From: JAFCUW01 sp049897565
GTDB lineage: Bacteria; Pseudomonadota; Gammaproteobacteria; Burkholderiales; Burkholderiaceae_D
DNA length: 64,000 bases
Direction of reading: 5' to 3'
Assembly (NCBI RefSeq): GCF_049897565.1
Contig: NZ_JAFCWM010000024.1
Location: forward strand, 1-64,000
Part shown: piece after piece, positions 49,783 to 60,644 of the stretch
How positions within the stretch are numbered: position 1 is the stretch's first letter
Layout: every line of letters starts with the position of its first letter
Made by a program: the position numbers and the translations under genes
Notes under the pieces: generated by a model
Seen by the model: only the letters and a program-made list of their open reading frames with translations
What the model was told of the DNA's origin: nothing
The model's database searches: none

Positions 49783-50970
49783 ATGAAAAAACTGATTCCC
49801 CTGCTGATTCCCGTGCTCGTTGCCGCCGCTTTCGCGCCGGCCGCCGCATCCGCCCAGGACCTGAAGGTCGCCCTCATCGCCGGCAAGACCGGCGTGCTCG
49901 AAGCGTACGCCAAGGAGACCGAGACCGGCTTCATGATGGGCCTCGAGTACCTGACCGGCGGGAAGATGGAGATCAATGGCCGCAAGCTGAAGGTCATCAT
50001 CAAGGACGACCAGAGCAAACCTGACCTCGGCCGCACCCTGCTGGCCGAAGCGTATGGCGACGACAAGGTCGACATCGCGGTCGGCACCAGCTCGTCCGGT
50101 TCGGCCATCGCGATGCTGCCGGTGGCGCTCGAATACAAGAAGGTGCTGATCGTCGAGCCGGCGGTGGCCGACGCCATCACCGGCGACAAATGGAACCGCT
50201 ACATTTTCCGTACCGCGCGCAATTCGACGCAGGACGCCGCCGCCGCCGCCGCCGTTTCGCCGGCCGGCAGCTACGCGTTCCTGGCGCAGGATTACGCGTT
50301 CGGGCGCGACGGCGTCAAGGCGGTAAAGGCGGCGATGGCGGCAGCCGGGCGCAAGGCCAACGTGGTCCATGAAGAATACGCGCCGCAGACCGCGACCGAT
50401 TTCACCGCGTCGGCGCAGCGATTGTTCGACGCGCTCAAGGACAAGCCGCAGCCGCGCGTGCTGTCGATCGTCTGGGCCGGTCCGCACCCGATGAACAAGA
50501 TCGCCGACATGAAGCCTGAACGCTACGGCATCACCCTGGCGCCGAACGGGAACATCCTGCCGGTGCTTAAAACGTGGAAAAACTTCGGCGGTACCGAAGG
50601 AACGATCTATTACTACTACGCCTTCCCGAAGAACAAGATGAACGACTGGCTGGTGGCCGAGCACACCAAGCGCTACAAGGCGCCGCCCGACATGTTCACC
50701 GCCGGCGGCTTCGCCGCGGCCAGCGCGGTCGTCACCGCATTGACCAAGGCTGGTTCCGGCGACAGCGAAAAGCTGGTGGCGGCGATGGAAGGCATGGAGT
50801 TCGAGACGCCAAAGGGCAAGATGAGCTTCCGCAAGGAAGACCACCAGGCGATCCAGTCGATGTACCACTTCCGCATCAAGAAGCAGCAGAAGAGCGAATG
50901 GGACCTGCTCGAGCTGGTGCGCGAGATCCCGGCGGGCGAAATGCCGGTACCGGTGCGGAACAAGCGCTGA
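49783..50970 (+). CDS. Branched-chain-amino-acid-type ABC transporter substrate-binding protein
   Basis: The 395-residue periplasmic protein has a signal peptide (LIPLLIPVLVAAAFAPAAAS cleaved before QDLKVALIAG). It has a LivJ/HAAT-type two-lobe fold with DDQSKPDLGRTLLAEAYGDD, TSSSGSAIAMLPVALEYKK and YAFGRDGVKAVKAAM. GGAG precedes the ATG at 49783. This family binds amino acids, amides or aromatic acids; the catabolic genes before it suggest a carboxylic-acid ligand. It leads the transporter genes. Confidence 0.92.
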   Translation: MKKLIPLLIPVLVAAAFAPAAASAQDLKVALIAGKTGVLEAYAKETETGFMMGLEYLTGGKMEINGRKLKVIIKDDQSKPDLGRTLLAEAYGDDKVDIAVGTSSSGSAIAMLPVALEYKKVLIVEPAVADAITGDKWNRYIFRTARNSTQDAAAAAAVSPAGSYAFLAQDYAFGRDGVKAVKAAMAAAGRKANVVHEEYAPQTATDFTASAQRLFDALKDKPQPRVLSIVWAGPHPMNKIADMKPERYGITLAPNGNILPVLKTWKNFGGTEGTIYYYYAFPKNKMNDWLVAEHTKRYKAPPDMFTAGGFAAASAVVTALTKAGSGDSEKLVAAMEGMEFETPKGKMSFRKEDHQAIQSMYHFRIKKQQKSEWDLLELVREIPAGEMPVPVRNKR

Positions 50971-50971
50971 C

Positions 50972-51725
50972 ATGGGCGCCAGCAGCACGCTCGTGCCATC
51001 CTTGTCGACGCGCGACCTGACCATCCGCTTCGGCGGCCACGTCGCGGTCAACCAGGTCACGGCCGATTTTTATCCCGGCACGCTGACCGTGATCGTCGGC
51101 CCGAACGGCGCCGGCAAGACCACCTACTTCAACCTGATGTCGGGGCAGCTGCCGGCGACGTCGGGCAGCGTGCACCTGCGCGGCAAGGACATCACCGGCT
51201 CAGGCGCGGCGCATCGCACCCGGCTCGGCATCGGCCGCGCCTTCCAGCTCACCAACCTGTTCCCTAACCTGTCGGTACTGGAAAACGTGCGGCTGGCCGT
51301 TCAGAGCCATGCCGGCATCGGCATGAACATGTTCTCGATGTGGTTCAGCCACAAGGAACTGATCGAGCGCGCCGGCCATTACCTCGAGCGCGTGGCGCTC
51401 GACGGGCGGCGCGACACCAAGGTCGCGACGCTGTCGCATGGCGACAAGCGCAAGCTCGAAGTGGCGATTTTGCTGGCGCTGGAACCGGACGTGATGATGT
51501 TCGACGAGCCGACCGCCGGCATGAGCGTCGACGAGGTGCCGGTGGTGCTCGACCTGATCCACCAGGTCAAGGCCGAGCGCAACAAGACGATCCTGCTCGT
51601 CGAGCACAAGATGGACGTGGTGCGCAAGCTGGCCGACCGCATCATCGTGCTGCACAACGGCACCCTGGTCGCCGACGGCAATCCGGTCGAAGTCATGGCC
51701 TCGCAGATCGTACAGGAAGCCTATC

Positions 51726-51748
<23 letters not shown>
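50972..51748 (+). CDS. livG: ABC transporter ATP-binding protein (LivG-type)
   Basis: The 258-residue ATPase has Walker A GPNGAGKTTYFNL, the LSHGDKRKLE signature (SHGDK replacing LSGGQ, as usual in LivG), Walker B MMFDEPTAGMS, and a switch His (LLVEHKMDVV). It starts with ATG at 50972, 2 bases after the binding-protein stop. It pairs with LivF on the LivH-LivM permease. The symbol is by family, not substrate. Confidence 0.92.
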
Positions 51749-52466
<718 letters not shown>

Positions 52467-52476
52467 GACCGCCAAC

Positions 52477-53523
52477 ATGACCACCCTCGTTCCTCCCGCC
52501 GTGACCGAAGTGCGCCTGCCCGCGGCGCCGGACGCCGTGCTGCCGGCGGCCAAGCGCGATATCGCGCCGCTGCTGCTGGTGCCGGCGCTGATGCTGGCGA
52601 TGCTGCCGCTAGTGGGCAGCTTCCCCACCTGGATTACGCTCACCGTCGCCGGTCTCGCGATGGGGATGATGATCTTTATCATGGCCAGCGGCCTGACGCT
52701 GGTGTTCGGTCTGATGGACGTGCTCAATTTCGGCCACGGCGCCTTCGTCGCCGTCGGCGCCTATGCCGCCACGATGGTGCTGCTGCCGATGCGCGGCATG
52801 CTCGAAGTCGATTCGCTGCCGCTCAACCTCGGCGTGCTTGGCCTGGCGATCCTGGTGGCGATGCTGGTTACCGGCGTGCTGGGCTGGGCGTTCGAGCGCA
52901 TCATCATCAAGCCGGTGTACGGCCAGCACCTCAAGCAGATCCTGATCACGATGGGCGGCATGATCGTCGCCGAGCAGCTGATCAACGTGATCTGGGGCGC
53001 AGAGCAGATTCCGCTGCCGCTGCCCGAAAGCCTGCGCGGCGCCATCGTGCTGGGCGACGCCGCGGTCGAAAAATACCGCCTGGTGGCGGTGGTGATCGGC
53101 CTGATCGTATTCGCCGCCATGTTCCTGGTACTGAACCGCACCAAGATTGGCCTGCTGATTCGCGCCGGCGTCGAGAACCGCGAAATGGTCGAGGCGCTTG
53201 GCTACCGCGTGCGACGCCTGTTCGTGATGGTGTTCGCTGCCGGCTCCGCGCTGGCGGGCCTGGGCGGCGTGATGTGGGGCCTGTACAAGGAGACGCTGAC
53301 GGCGTCGATGGGCAGCGAAATCATGGTGGCCGTTTTTATCGTCATCATCATCGGCGGTCTCGGATCGGTGGGCGGGTGCTTCATCGGCGCGCTCTTGATG
53401 GCGCTGGCCGCCAACTACGCCGGCTTCCTGGCGCCGAAGGTGGCGCTGGTATCGAACATTATCCTGATGATCGCCGTGCTGATGTGGCGCCCGGCCGGCC
53501 TGTTTTCCAACGCAAGGCGCTAG
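52477..53523 (+). CDS. livH: ABC transporter permease (LivH-type)
   Basis: The 348-residue inner-membrane permease has about eight helices. GLTLVFGLMDVLNFGHGAFV and the LivH region GVENREMVEALGYRVRRLFV (the loop contacting the ATPase) are clear, as is IIGGLGSVGGCFIGALLMAL. The N-terminal 40 residues are longer than in E. coli LivH and proline/alanine-rich. The start at 52477 lies 10 bases after livF. Symbol by family. Confidence 0.92.
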   Translation: MTTLVPPAVTEVRLPAAPDAVLPAAKRDIAPLLLVPALMLAMLPLVGSFPTWITLTVAGLAMGMMIFIMASGLTLVFGLMDVLNFGHGAFVAVGAYAATMVLLPMRGMLEVDSLPLNLGVLGLAILVAMLVTGVLGWAFERIIIKPVYGQHLKQILITMGGMIVAEQLINVIWGAEQIPLPLPESLRGAIVLGDAAVEKYRLVAVVIGLIVFAAMFLVLNRTKIGLLIRAGVENREMVEALGYRVRRLFVMVFAAGSALAGLGGVMWGLYKETLTASMGSEIMVAVFIVIIIGGLGSVGGCFIGALLMALAANYAGFLAPKVALVSNIILMIAVLMWRPAGLFSNARR

Positions 53524-53531
53524 GGACCGCA

Positions 53532-54605
53532 ATGACTTTACTGACTCGTATTTTCTCCGGCGACCTGCCGCGCAGCCGCGTGCTTGGCGCCCTGCTGCTG
53601 GCCGTGTTCCTCGGCCTGGCGCTGGCGCCGTTCCTGACCTCCGGCGCGCGCCCGCTCAATACTGCCGCCACGATTTGCATCTACATCGTGCTGGTGGCCT
53701 CGTACGACCTGCTGCTCGGGTACACCGGCATCGTCTCGTTCGCGCACACGATGTTTTTCGGGATCGGCGCCTACGGCGTCGGCCTTGGTCTGGCTAGCGC
53801 AGGCCCGACGTGGACCGGCGCGCTGGTGGGCCTGGTCCTCGCGCTGCTGCTGACGATTGCGCTCGCCCTGGTGGTAGGTTTGTTCGCGTTGCGCGTGCGC
53901 GCCATCTTCTACGCCATGATCACGCTAGCGGTGGCGTCGTCGTTTGCCGTGCTGGCGTCGCAGCTGTCCGACTTTACCGGCGGCGAGGACGGCAAGACCT
54001 TCAGCGCGCCGGAGCTGCTGTCGCCGGGCTTCAAGTTGATCGAGAACGAGATCTTCGGGCGCGCCATCGACGGCAAAGTCATCACCTATTACATCGTCTT
54101 CTTCGGCTGCCTGCTGCTGTTCCTGTTCATGCTGCGGCTGGTGAATTCGCCGTTTGGCCGGGTGCTGCAAGCGATCCGCGAAAACGAGTTCCGCGCCGAG
54201 GCGCTGGGCTATCGCACGGTCCTGTACCGGATCTGGGCCAACGTGCTGGCGGCGCTGGTGGCGGCGCTGGCCGGCGCGTTGATGGCGCTGTGGCTGCGTT
54301 ATGTCGGCCCCAAGACGATGCTCGGGTTCGAGGTGATGACAGATATCCTGCTGATCGTCGTCATTGGCGGCATGGGCACGATGTATGGCGCCGTGGTTGG
54401 CGCGACGCTGTTCATCATCGCGCAGAACTACCTGAAGATGCTGATGGCCGATGGCGCCTCGTCGCTGGCCGGCATCCCGCTGCTGGCCGAGGCGCTGCAT
54501 CCGGACCGCTGGATGCTGTGGCTCGGCGTGCTATTTGTGCTGTCGATTTACTTCTTCCCCGCGGGGATTGTGGGTAAGCTGCGCGGGCAGACGGCGCAGC
54601 ATTAA
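53532..54605 (+). CDS. livM: ABC transporter permease (LivM-type)
   Basis: The 357-residue permease partner has YDLLLGYTGIVSFAHTMFFG near the N-terminus and the ATPase-contact loop RENEFRAEALGYRTVLYRIW. VIGGMGTMYGAVVGATLFII lies before the C-terminal helices. It starts 8 bases after livH and ends the operon, followed by the convergent immunity gene after 62 bases. Symbol by family. Confidence 0.92.
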   Translation: MTLLTRIFSGDLPRSRVLGALLLAVFLGLALAPFLTSGARPLNTAATICIYIVLVASYDLLLGYTGIVSFAHTMFFGIGAYGVGLGLASAGPTWTGALVGLVLALLLTIALALVVGLFALRVRAIFYAMITLAVASSFAVLASQLSDFTGGEDGKTFSAPELLSPGFKLIENEIFGRAIDGKVITYYIVFFGCLLLFLFMLRLVNSPFGRVLQAIRENEFRAEALGYRTVLYRIWANVLAALVAALAGALMALWLRYVGPKTMLGFEVMTDILLIVVIGGMGTMYGAVVGATLFIIAQNYLKMLMADGASSLAGIPLLAEALHPDRWMLWLGVLFVLSIYFFPAGIVGKLRGQTAQH

Positions 54606-54667
54606 CACACCGCACCAGTATCGGACCAGTCCATGCCGAAGTTCCGTGATTGGCTTGGCGAATGAAT

Positions 54668-55810
54668 CTAGAACGCGCCGCTGCGCGGTCGAAGCGAGGG
54701 AATTACAGCGTCCCACAGCGCGACCGCTTCCATTTCGCTAAGCGTCGCAGTCCCAATAAGGCCCGCCGTCGTTTTTCGCGAGTCTTGCCCATCGACAGGA
54801 CGCACATCGCCGTTGTCAAAGTCAATAGCAATCAGCGGGGAATTAGCGCTCCCGATCTTGTTGTTCGCTTCGAACGTAAATTTGTAGGTCATAATCTGTT
54901 TCCGTTCGGGGTCTGGCTCGCCGAGCATCTTGTACAAAAATTCCTCGCCTTCACTTACTTGGTCTACTGGACGCTTTCCCACTCTAAGGATGCGTCCTTG
55001 TGCTGATTCGATGATTGGCTTGGTGCTCAGTCCACGGTTAACCAAAGAATCAGACCGCACGTACGAGCTATCGAAACTGAAAGCAAAAAACACATCATTG
55101 GCGTTTTTGAGTTTAAAAGAATGCGCGACTCTCTCCGCAGATGTCGACGGGCCAGCGACAAATCCGTTCCGAAAACAAAGTCCTGTCTGGGTTGGGATCT
55201 CACCGTTCTGACGGCCACGCGTTCGGCTCACCAGTTCGATTAATTGTTCGCTCTTTTCCTTTGTTGTTGTTTTCGATTCCTTGATCCAAGCGTCATTTGC
55301 AAACTCAGGAAAATCAGTATCGATTGCGGCAATATCGGCGAAAATCGCATAGTCATTCTTCCACTCTATCAGTTCAAGCATGCGCCCCATTCGACTGGTC
55401 CCGCCATCATTCTCTGCTCGATCGAACAGAACAGCAGTTTGCGTCTTCCCAAGCATCGTTGCCGACTTTAGGAAAGGGAATTTGTCCGTCCCGGGGAGGA
55501 CCTTGGATGCATAATCCTTTATTTTTGCTTGCAGCAGGTTTTGATAGTCTCGCTCGGACATCGGCACGACCCTTAGTGACGCGCCATTGATTTCGGGTCC
55601 GCCTTCAGTACTCTCGACCAGCTGCTCCGGCAAGTTGATCAAAAACCTACCAATGCAGCGAGTTGTCGTTTTACTTGTTAATGCTTCAATACGACTTTTT
55701 TCGTCTGGGCTCATAACTGCGGTCCTTGGTTGGCATCCGAACATGGGAAAGAATAAAAGGCCAAAAATTACGCAGGGGCCGATGCAAGGTAGTTGTCGTA
55801 AAATGATCAT
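54668..55810 (-). CDS. Tli4-like type VI secretion immunity lipoprotein
   Basis: The 380-residue protein has a lipoprotein signal (FGLLFFPMFGC, Cys as the lipidation site) and a two-domain body: TTRCIGRFLINLPEQL near the N-terminus and TLSEMEAVALWDAVIPSLRP at the C-terminus, typical of the Tli4 immunity family. It would sit in the periplasm and block the adjacent lipase effector. It overlaps the effector stop by ATGA, showing coupled translation. Base composition is much lower in GC than in flanking genes. Confidence 0.85.
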   Translation of the reverse strand: MIILRQLPCIGPCVIFGLLFFPMFGCQPRTAVMSPDEKSRIEALTSKTTTRCIGRFLINLPEQLVESTEGGPEINGASLRVVPMSERDYQNLLQAKIKDYASKVLPGTDKFPFLKSATMLGKTQTAVLFDRAENDGGTSRMGRMLELIEWKNDYAIFADIAAIDTDFPEFANDAWIKESKTTTKEKSEQLIELVSRTRGRQNGEIPTQTGLCFRNGFVAGPSTSAERVAHSFKLKNANDVFFAFSFDSSYVRSDSLVNRGLSTKPIIESAQGRILRVGKRPVDQVSEGEEFLYKMLGEPDPERKQIMTYKFTFEANNKIGSANSPLIAIDFDNGDVRPVDGQDSRKTTAGLIGTATLSEMEAVALWDAVIPSLRPRSGAF

Positions 55811-57423
55811 GGCGTTTGGTAACGAAGACTCGTTTCTGTGACGCGCTGAGCGATTTTGACCACTGCGCGGAGTGTAAATCTTTTTGCGGCGTCAGAGTCT
55901 TTAAAAGCGGGCTCATGCCCGACTTTCACCTGCATTAACTCCACTACATTTTTACTGTCGCGGGGGCAAACGCCCGATCGATGTGGGACAGTGCCGTCAC
56001 CCGGTTCGTCCGGCTCGCCGATTGTGTATCGCTGCTTTTGCTCCTTTTTCCATCCCTTTCCATCCAGCGGCGCGGCCACGTTTCGAATAACGCTAAACTC
56101 GCCAAGATTCAAAGATCTGGCGGTTAACGGATCTGAGTTTCGGCCGCCACGGAGGAGAAGATCGTCTACGTTCACATCGACACCGCTCCACGTAACGTTT
56201 CCGTATGCGCGATTGTCCTCGTGGCTACCGAAGAAGGCGTGAGTGTTTGGATGATATCGGTTGGCTACACCAACATGAAACGGCCTGACCTTTAGCTTCA
56301 CCACATTGACAAAATCGAGCCACTCCGTGTCGTGCGTTATCCGACCGGAGTTCCCGTCGTGCTGGGCGGTCTTGGGGTTGATAAGCTTGTCATCGCACAT
56401 GCTCCACCACTTTCCACGAACGGTGTAAATTTCGGTGTACGGATCACCTTTTTGGGGAAAACTTATCAATTTTTTCCCGTCTTTAATTTGCAGCCATCCA
56501 TTCCCATACTCCGCCGTCGGTAATAGCTGCATCGGTCCAGGGGCACTAGACAGCACGGCGGTCATTTCGGCGGCGTTGCGACCGAGCACCAAAGCCGCAA
56601 CGAGATCCCCCTCTGTACCCGCTTTGAATCTCCGATAGACCGCCGCCGCACCGATGGCAGGCATAACGCCATGTACTACACCGAGAATTTTATCGGACAT
56701 CCCTAGTAGTTCAGAACAATATCTGCCGACCAATCCGCCCATCGAATGGGTAATGAGGATGACTTTTTCACACATCTTTTTTTCGCCGCGATAGCGTGCG
56801 ATTACGGCCTCGATCCGAGCCTTGAGGTGTATTGCCGCTTTGACGTTGTCATCTAACCAGTTGTATCCACATGCATCTACCGGAAATCGATACTTGTAGC
56901 TCAGTGCAACCTCTTCTTTCGTAAGCGCGCACTCGCCTTTCATCGCGCCTAGCGAAACACCGATAAGCCTGTCGCGCTCACCGCCGTTTGGGCTATGTTG
57001 ATCGTTGAGCGCGTTCTCGAGCCAGACCAAAAAAGATGCGTAACTCATCGCGCCTACCTCGCCCCATCCTCTGCGCTTTAGCTCTCGGTCTTCTTGTGCG
57101 GTACCTTTCGGACGGAGCCCGTCGTCATCGAGACTCATGGTGCGCGGGTTTAGGAATTTTTTTCGGTCGTTAGCGTCTTTGGTCATCCAACCAACCATTG
57201 ATTTCGGCGAGTCAAGCCTCCAACGCATATTCGACTCACTACCGACTTCTTTCAAGTTACTTCCCATTACGCCAGGAATAAAAATTACTGGAATGATACG
57301 ATCAGCAACCATGGAGACGATTCCGAAGGTATTGTCGGGCGGACTCATGGTTGCGTCCCACTTCGGGTTCCCCTCGCGGTCGTAGGTAGGAATAATTTGA
57401 CGTTCGTTGTCTTTAGACGGCAT
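55807..57423 (-). CDS. Type VI secretion lipase effector (Tle-type)
   Basis: This 538-residue alpha/beta hydrolase starts with IIPVIFIPGVMGSNL (the PGAP1/LCAT-like oxyanion segment) and has LITHSMGGLVGRY, in which THSMG holds the nucleophile Ser. A later EPGDGTVPHRSG (Asp in DGTVP, as in Tle and LCAT-like lipases) and a catalytic His near GHEPAF follow. It lacks a signal peptide, as expected for a cargo loaded on VgrG. The start lies 2 bases after vgrG. Tle4 is the closest guess because the partner looks Tli4-like; the exact Tle class is open. Confidence 0.82.
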   Translation of the reverse strand: MPSKDNERQIIPTYDREGNPKWDATMSPPDNTFGIVSMVADRIIPVIFIPGVMGSNLKEVGSESNMRWRLDSPKSMVGWMTKDANDRKKFLNPRTMSLDDDGLRPKGTAQEDRELKRRGWGEVGAMSYASFLVWLENALNDQHSPNGGERDRLIGVSLGAMKGECALTKEEVALSYKYRFPVDACGYNWLDDNVKAAIHLKARIEAVIARYRGEKKMCEKVILITHSMGGLVGRYCSELLGMSDKILGVVHGVMPAIGAAAVYRRFKAGTEGDLVAALVLGRNAAEMTAVLSSAPGPMQLLPTAEYGNGWLQIKDGKKLISFPQKGDPYTEIYTVRGKWWSMCDDKLINPKTAQHDGNSGRITHDTEWLDFVNVVKLKVRPFHVGVANRYHPNTHAFFGSHEDNRAYGNVTWSGVDVNVDDLLLRGGRNSDPLTARSLNLGEFSVIRNVAAPLDGKGWKKEQKQRYTIGEPDEPGDGTVPHRSGVCPRDSKNVVELMQVKVGHEPAFKDSDAAKRFTLRAVVKIAQRVTETSLRYQTP

Positions 57424-57425
57424 GA

Positions 57426-60386
57426 TTATCCTTCTGGCAGGAGACGAAAGGTTATGTTTTCAATGAATTGACTTTTTTGTAGGCCGGTTTTTCCCTGACT
57501 ATCGGTCGAACCACGAACAATAGAACCATCGCCCCGAACGATCTCAAAACGCCGACTGGGCACCGGGCTGTTATCGTAGGGCCACCGTAGAATTAGTTCC
57601 TCGTCGAACGGGAGAGCCTGTGGCCATTTGTTCATATCGTAGGCAAGATTAGTAGGCGATGCGAATTTCTTCATCCCCGCGCGCACCATAATTTTTCCGG
57701 GACACTGGACGGTAATGTTGCCGCCATTGATCGTGATGTTGGCGCCGCCGGCGGTGGAAAGGCTGATGCTTTTCGCTGCGGCCCAATCGATGTGCGCATT
57801 TGCGCTGATGACATTGACCTCGTCGCGCGCTTGCACCTTCAGTTCATTTCCCTGCGCCTGATAGTCGATTGAGCCCTTGGCGGCGATGAGTTGTAGCCCG
57901 ACGTTGCCTTCGCCGGCTTTTACCGCGCCGGCGAGCACGCCGATGGCCTGGCCGCTGTGGACGCGCATTTGGCCGCCGGCTGTGAACTGGGTATCGACTC
58001 CGCTCGCAATCGTGACGGTTTCGCCGGTGGACAGCTGGACATCCTGGCCGGCCACCACGCCCAGTCCAGCTTTCGCGGCGATGCCAATTATCGGCGCGCC
58101 GGCATGCGACACCTTGCCGGCGCCGGCGTCGACACTTCTTGATGCGGCGTCGGAGCGCGCCTCCCCGATGCTATTTTTGCTAAGCATTCCGGCTGACGCC
58201 GTCCACAACGCTTTGAGTGGCGCAGCTTCGTCGTCAATGGCACTCATTGCAGCCTTGGTCGCGCCGAGGTGGCTGGCGAGACCGACCGTCTCGTGGGTTT
58301 TGGCGGCCGCGCTAAAGCTCTCGGCAAGTTTCATCGCTTGCTTCAGCAACGCGTTCCCGGCTGCGTTCTCGCCGGCGGCTTCTCGAATCGCGGAAGAATG
58401 GCTGATCTTGTAGCTCGAGATCAGCAAGCCGGCGCCGGCGCGTACGGCGCCGTAAGCGTCGGTGCGCAGTTCGGCGCCAGTGCCGCGGAAGCTGCCGCGA
58501 TAGTTGTCGGCGGTGTGAATCAGGTGGCCCAAGTTGAGCTCGGTTGTAGCGTGTGTGGTCTTGAGCTGGACGCGCCCTTGTCCGTCAGTGTCGTCGAACA
58601 GCAACTGGTTGTAGCCACGGCCGCCGAACTCCTTGCTGCGCACGCCCCACTGCGCCGAGTTGTTGCGATGCCCTGCGCTGCTCGCCGATGCGCCGTGCCA
58701 CACCGGGCTGTTGCCGCCGGCGAGGTTGACCTGTCCCGATGGCATTTGATCATGTGCGCGTTCGAAGGCGGCGCTGCTGCTTTCACGGTCCGATACTCCG
58801 CCAGGGGTTGGCATCACACCACCCTCCCCTCGTCCGTCGTACAGCGCACCGATGATCACCGGCCGGTCGATGTCGCCCTCGATGAACTTGACCAGCACTT
58901 CCTGCCCGATCCGCGGCAAGAACTGGCAAGCCGTTGACCGCTGGCCAACACGCACCCAGCAGCCGGCATCGCTCTCCCGCCAGTGGAAGCGGATCCGCAC
59001 CCGGCCAAGCTTGTCGCAATAGATTTCATCGGCGCCGTTCGGCTCGTCCGATCCATCCGGGCCGACGACGATTGCTGTCTGGCTGCCGTGCGCAGTCGGG
59101 CCTGCCTTCACTTCCATCTTCGGTCGCCACGGCCGCTCGGCGGGAATCGCCTCGAAGCAGTTTGCGTAGCCGCTTCGTTGTGCCCGCTCGACCGCCCTGT
59201 CAAATTCCGCAAGCGCAACTCCCTTGATCGACTCCTCAAGCAGTTGTGAAAGCGGTCCGAACAATTCAGTCAATCCATTCCTGGCGGTGACCGGCAGGTT
59301 GTTCACGCCGATGCTGGCCACCCGCAGCAGAACGAAGTCAGGCGCCTCGTTGCGGTACTTCTTCATCGGGATGTCGGTGATGCAGATGCGCGTGCCCGGC
59401 CGCAAGGTGCGCACGGTCGAGCGGCCCTGCCACACAAAGCCGCGCGCTTCGTACGCCTCCATCTTCAAGCCCGCGTAGCGGCGCGCCTGGCGTGCGTCGG
59501 CGTACGCATACTGTCCTGGAGAATCGAAACTCTCGACCGCGTGCGCATTCTTGCCGCCGATCGGGTACTTGGTCGGCACGCTGACGCTGACCGTCTGCTT
59601 CGTCTTGTAGTCGTAGCTCAGCACCGTGACTACAGCAACGCCGAGTTTACGGAACGCCTGCAAGTACTGGATGCTGTCGCTCTTTTCGACCGAACTGGCG
59701 GCGTGGTAGCGGATGCCGCCGCCGGCGTCGCTGCTGGGGTCGTGCGGCGCGGCGCTCAGGTAGCTGCTGTCGGCAAACAGCACCATGCGGCTGCCGTCCT
59801 CGTGTTCTTCGAACCGCCAGCCAAGGCCCTCTTCGGTCAGCAGCCTGGTGACAAACTCGAGATCGGTTTCGCGATACTGGCAGCAATAGCTGCGAGCCAT
59901 CGCGTCACTCATGAAGAAGTTGACGTCGCCGCTCCACACCCACTGCGCATACGGCTGGTATCCGGCAAACACTGAATCGATGATTTCAACAACGGTCTTG
60001 GCTTGCCACGCGCGGCTGTTGCGTGTCTGACTGAGCAGCCAGATCCATGGCGACAGTTGCAGACGGTAGCGCGACAGCCCACCATCGCTGCCCAGCGACG
60101 CGATCTTGCTGACGTAGCCGCTGCAGCGGGCACGGGTGCCGTCCGCCAGGCTGATCTGCAGACACGCTTCCTGCCCCAGCAAGGACGCGTGGGCGATCTT
60201 CGAGCGAGTCGACAGAGCGATGACATCGAAGCCGCCGATTCCCATCAACTGTTCGTCCGCGGCGAACGCTTCAACCAGAAGGCGCGCCTTGACCTTCTCA
60301 TCCCTGAACGACAGTTCATAAAGCCGCGACTGACTGGAAAACTCCGCCAGCGCGGACAACACCTGGGCTGCGAGCGTGGAACTCAT
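57426..60386 (-). CDS. vgrG: Type VI secretion tip protein VgrG with C-terminal adaptor-like extension
   Basis: The 986-residue spike protein has the gp27/gp5-like part (about 1-560: FVTRLLTEEGLGWRFEEHED, LGRVRIRFHWRE, SDAGCWVRVGQRSTACQFLP, GQEVLVKFIEGDIDRPVIIG) and a DUF2345 beta-helix (about 600-890). A C-terminal 90-residue tail (about 897-986: DEELILRWPYDNSPVPSRRF, VRGDGSIVRGSTDSQGKTGL) looks like a transthyretin-type adaptor that recruits the effector. The start at 60386 was chosen from the family N-terminus; an ATG at 60419 is possible. The effector and immunity genes follow on the same strand; no other T6SS genes are here. Confidence 0.92.
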   Translation of the reverse strand: MSSTLAAQVLSALAEFSSQSRLYELSFRDEKVKARLLVEAFAADEQLMGIGGFDVIALSTRSKIAHASLLGQEACLQISLADGTRARCSGYVSKIASLGSDGGLSRYRLQLSPWIWLLSQTRNSRAWQAKTVVEIIDSVFAGYQPYAQWVWSGDVNFFMSDAMARSYCCQYRETDLEFVTRLLTEEGLGWRFEEHEDGSRMVLFADSSYLSAAPHDPSSDAGGGIRYHAASSVEKSDSIQYLQAFRKLGVAVVTVLSYDYKTKQTVSVSVPTKYPIGGKNAHAVESFDSPGQYAYADARQARRYAGLKMEAYEARGFVWQGRSTVRTLRPGTRICITDIPMKKYRNEAPDFVLLRVASIGVNNLPVTARNGLTELFGPLSQLLEESIKGVALAEFDRAVERAQRSGYANCFEAIPAERPWRPKMEVKAGPTAHGSQTAIVVGPDGSDEPNGADEIYCDKLGRVRIRFHWRESDAGCWVRVGQRSTACQFLPRIGQEVLVKFIEGDIDRPVIIGALYDGRGEGGVMPTPGGVSDRESSSAAFERAHDQMPSGQVNLAGGNSPVWHGASASSAGHRNNSAQWGVRSKEFGGRGYNQLLFDDTDGQGRVQLKTTHATTELNLGHLIHTADNYRGSFRGTGAELRTDAYGAVRAGAGLLISSYKISHSSAIREAAGENAAGNALLKQAMKLAESFSAAAKTHETVGLASHLGATKAAMSAIDDEAAPLKALWTASAGMLSKNSIGEARSDAASRSVDAGAGKVSHAGAPIIGIAAKAGLGVVAGQDVQLSTGETVTIASGVDTQFTAGGQMRVHSGQAIGVLAGAVKAGEGNVGLQLIAAKGSIDYQAQGNELKVQARDEVNVISANAHIDWAAAKSISLSTAGGANITINGGNITVQCPGKIMVRAGMKKFASPTNLAYDMNKWPQALPFDEELILRWPYDNSPVPSRRFEIVRGDGSIVRGSTDSQGKTGLQKSQFIENITFRLLPEG

Positions 60387-60644
60387 GAGCGATCGGCGCT
60401 TTCGTAAAGAGGACGGCAAAGAAATGCCGGTCGGAAAATACTAAGCTGCGTTCAATCGCGCTGTTTGTTCCACATCAAGCTTCCCCTCTAGCGAGCCCAG
60501 CAAAAGCACCTCAGCTTTTCGCTTTTCCATTAAACCAATATCAATGTTCGTTATCTTTCAAATCATATTATGAAATGGAAGCCGCCTCGATGCGCCAGCG
60601 CGAGGCGCCCCCTATTCCGCTGGCAACCGCACGAAAGCACAACC

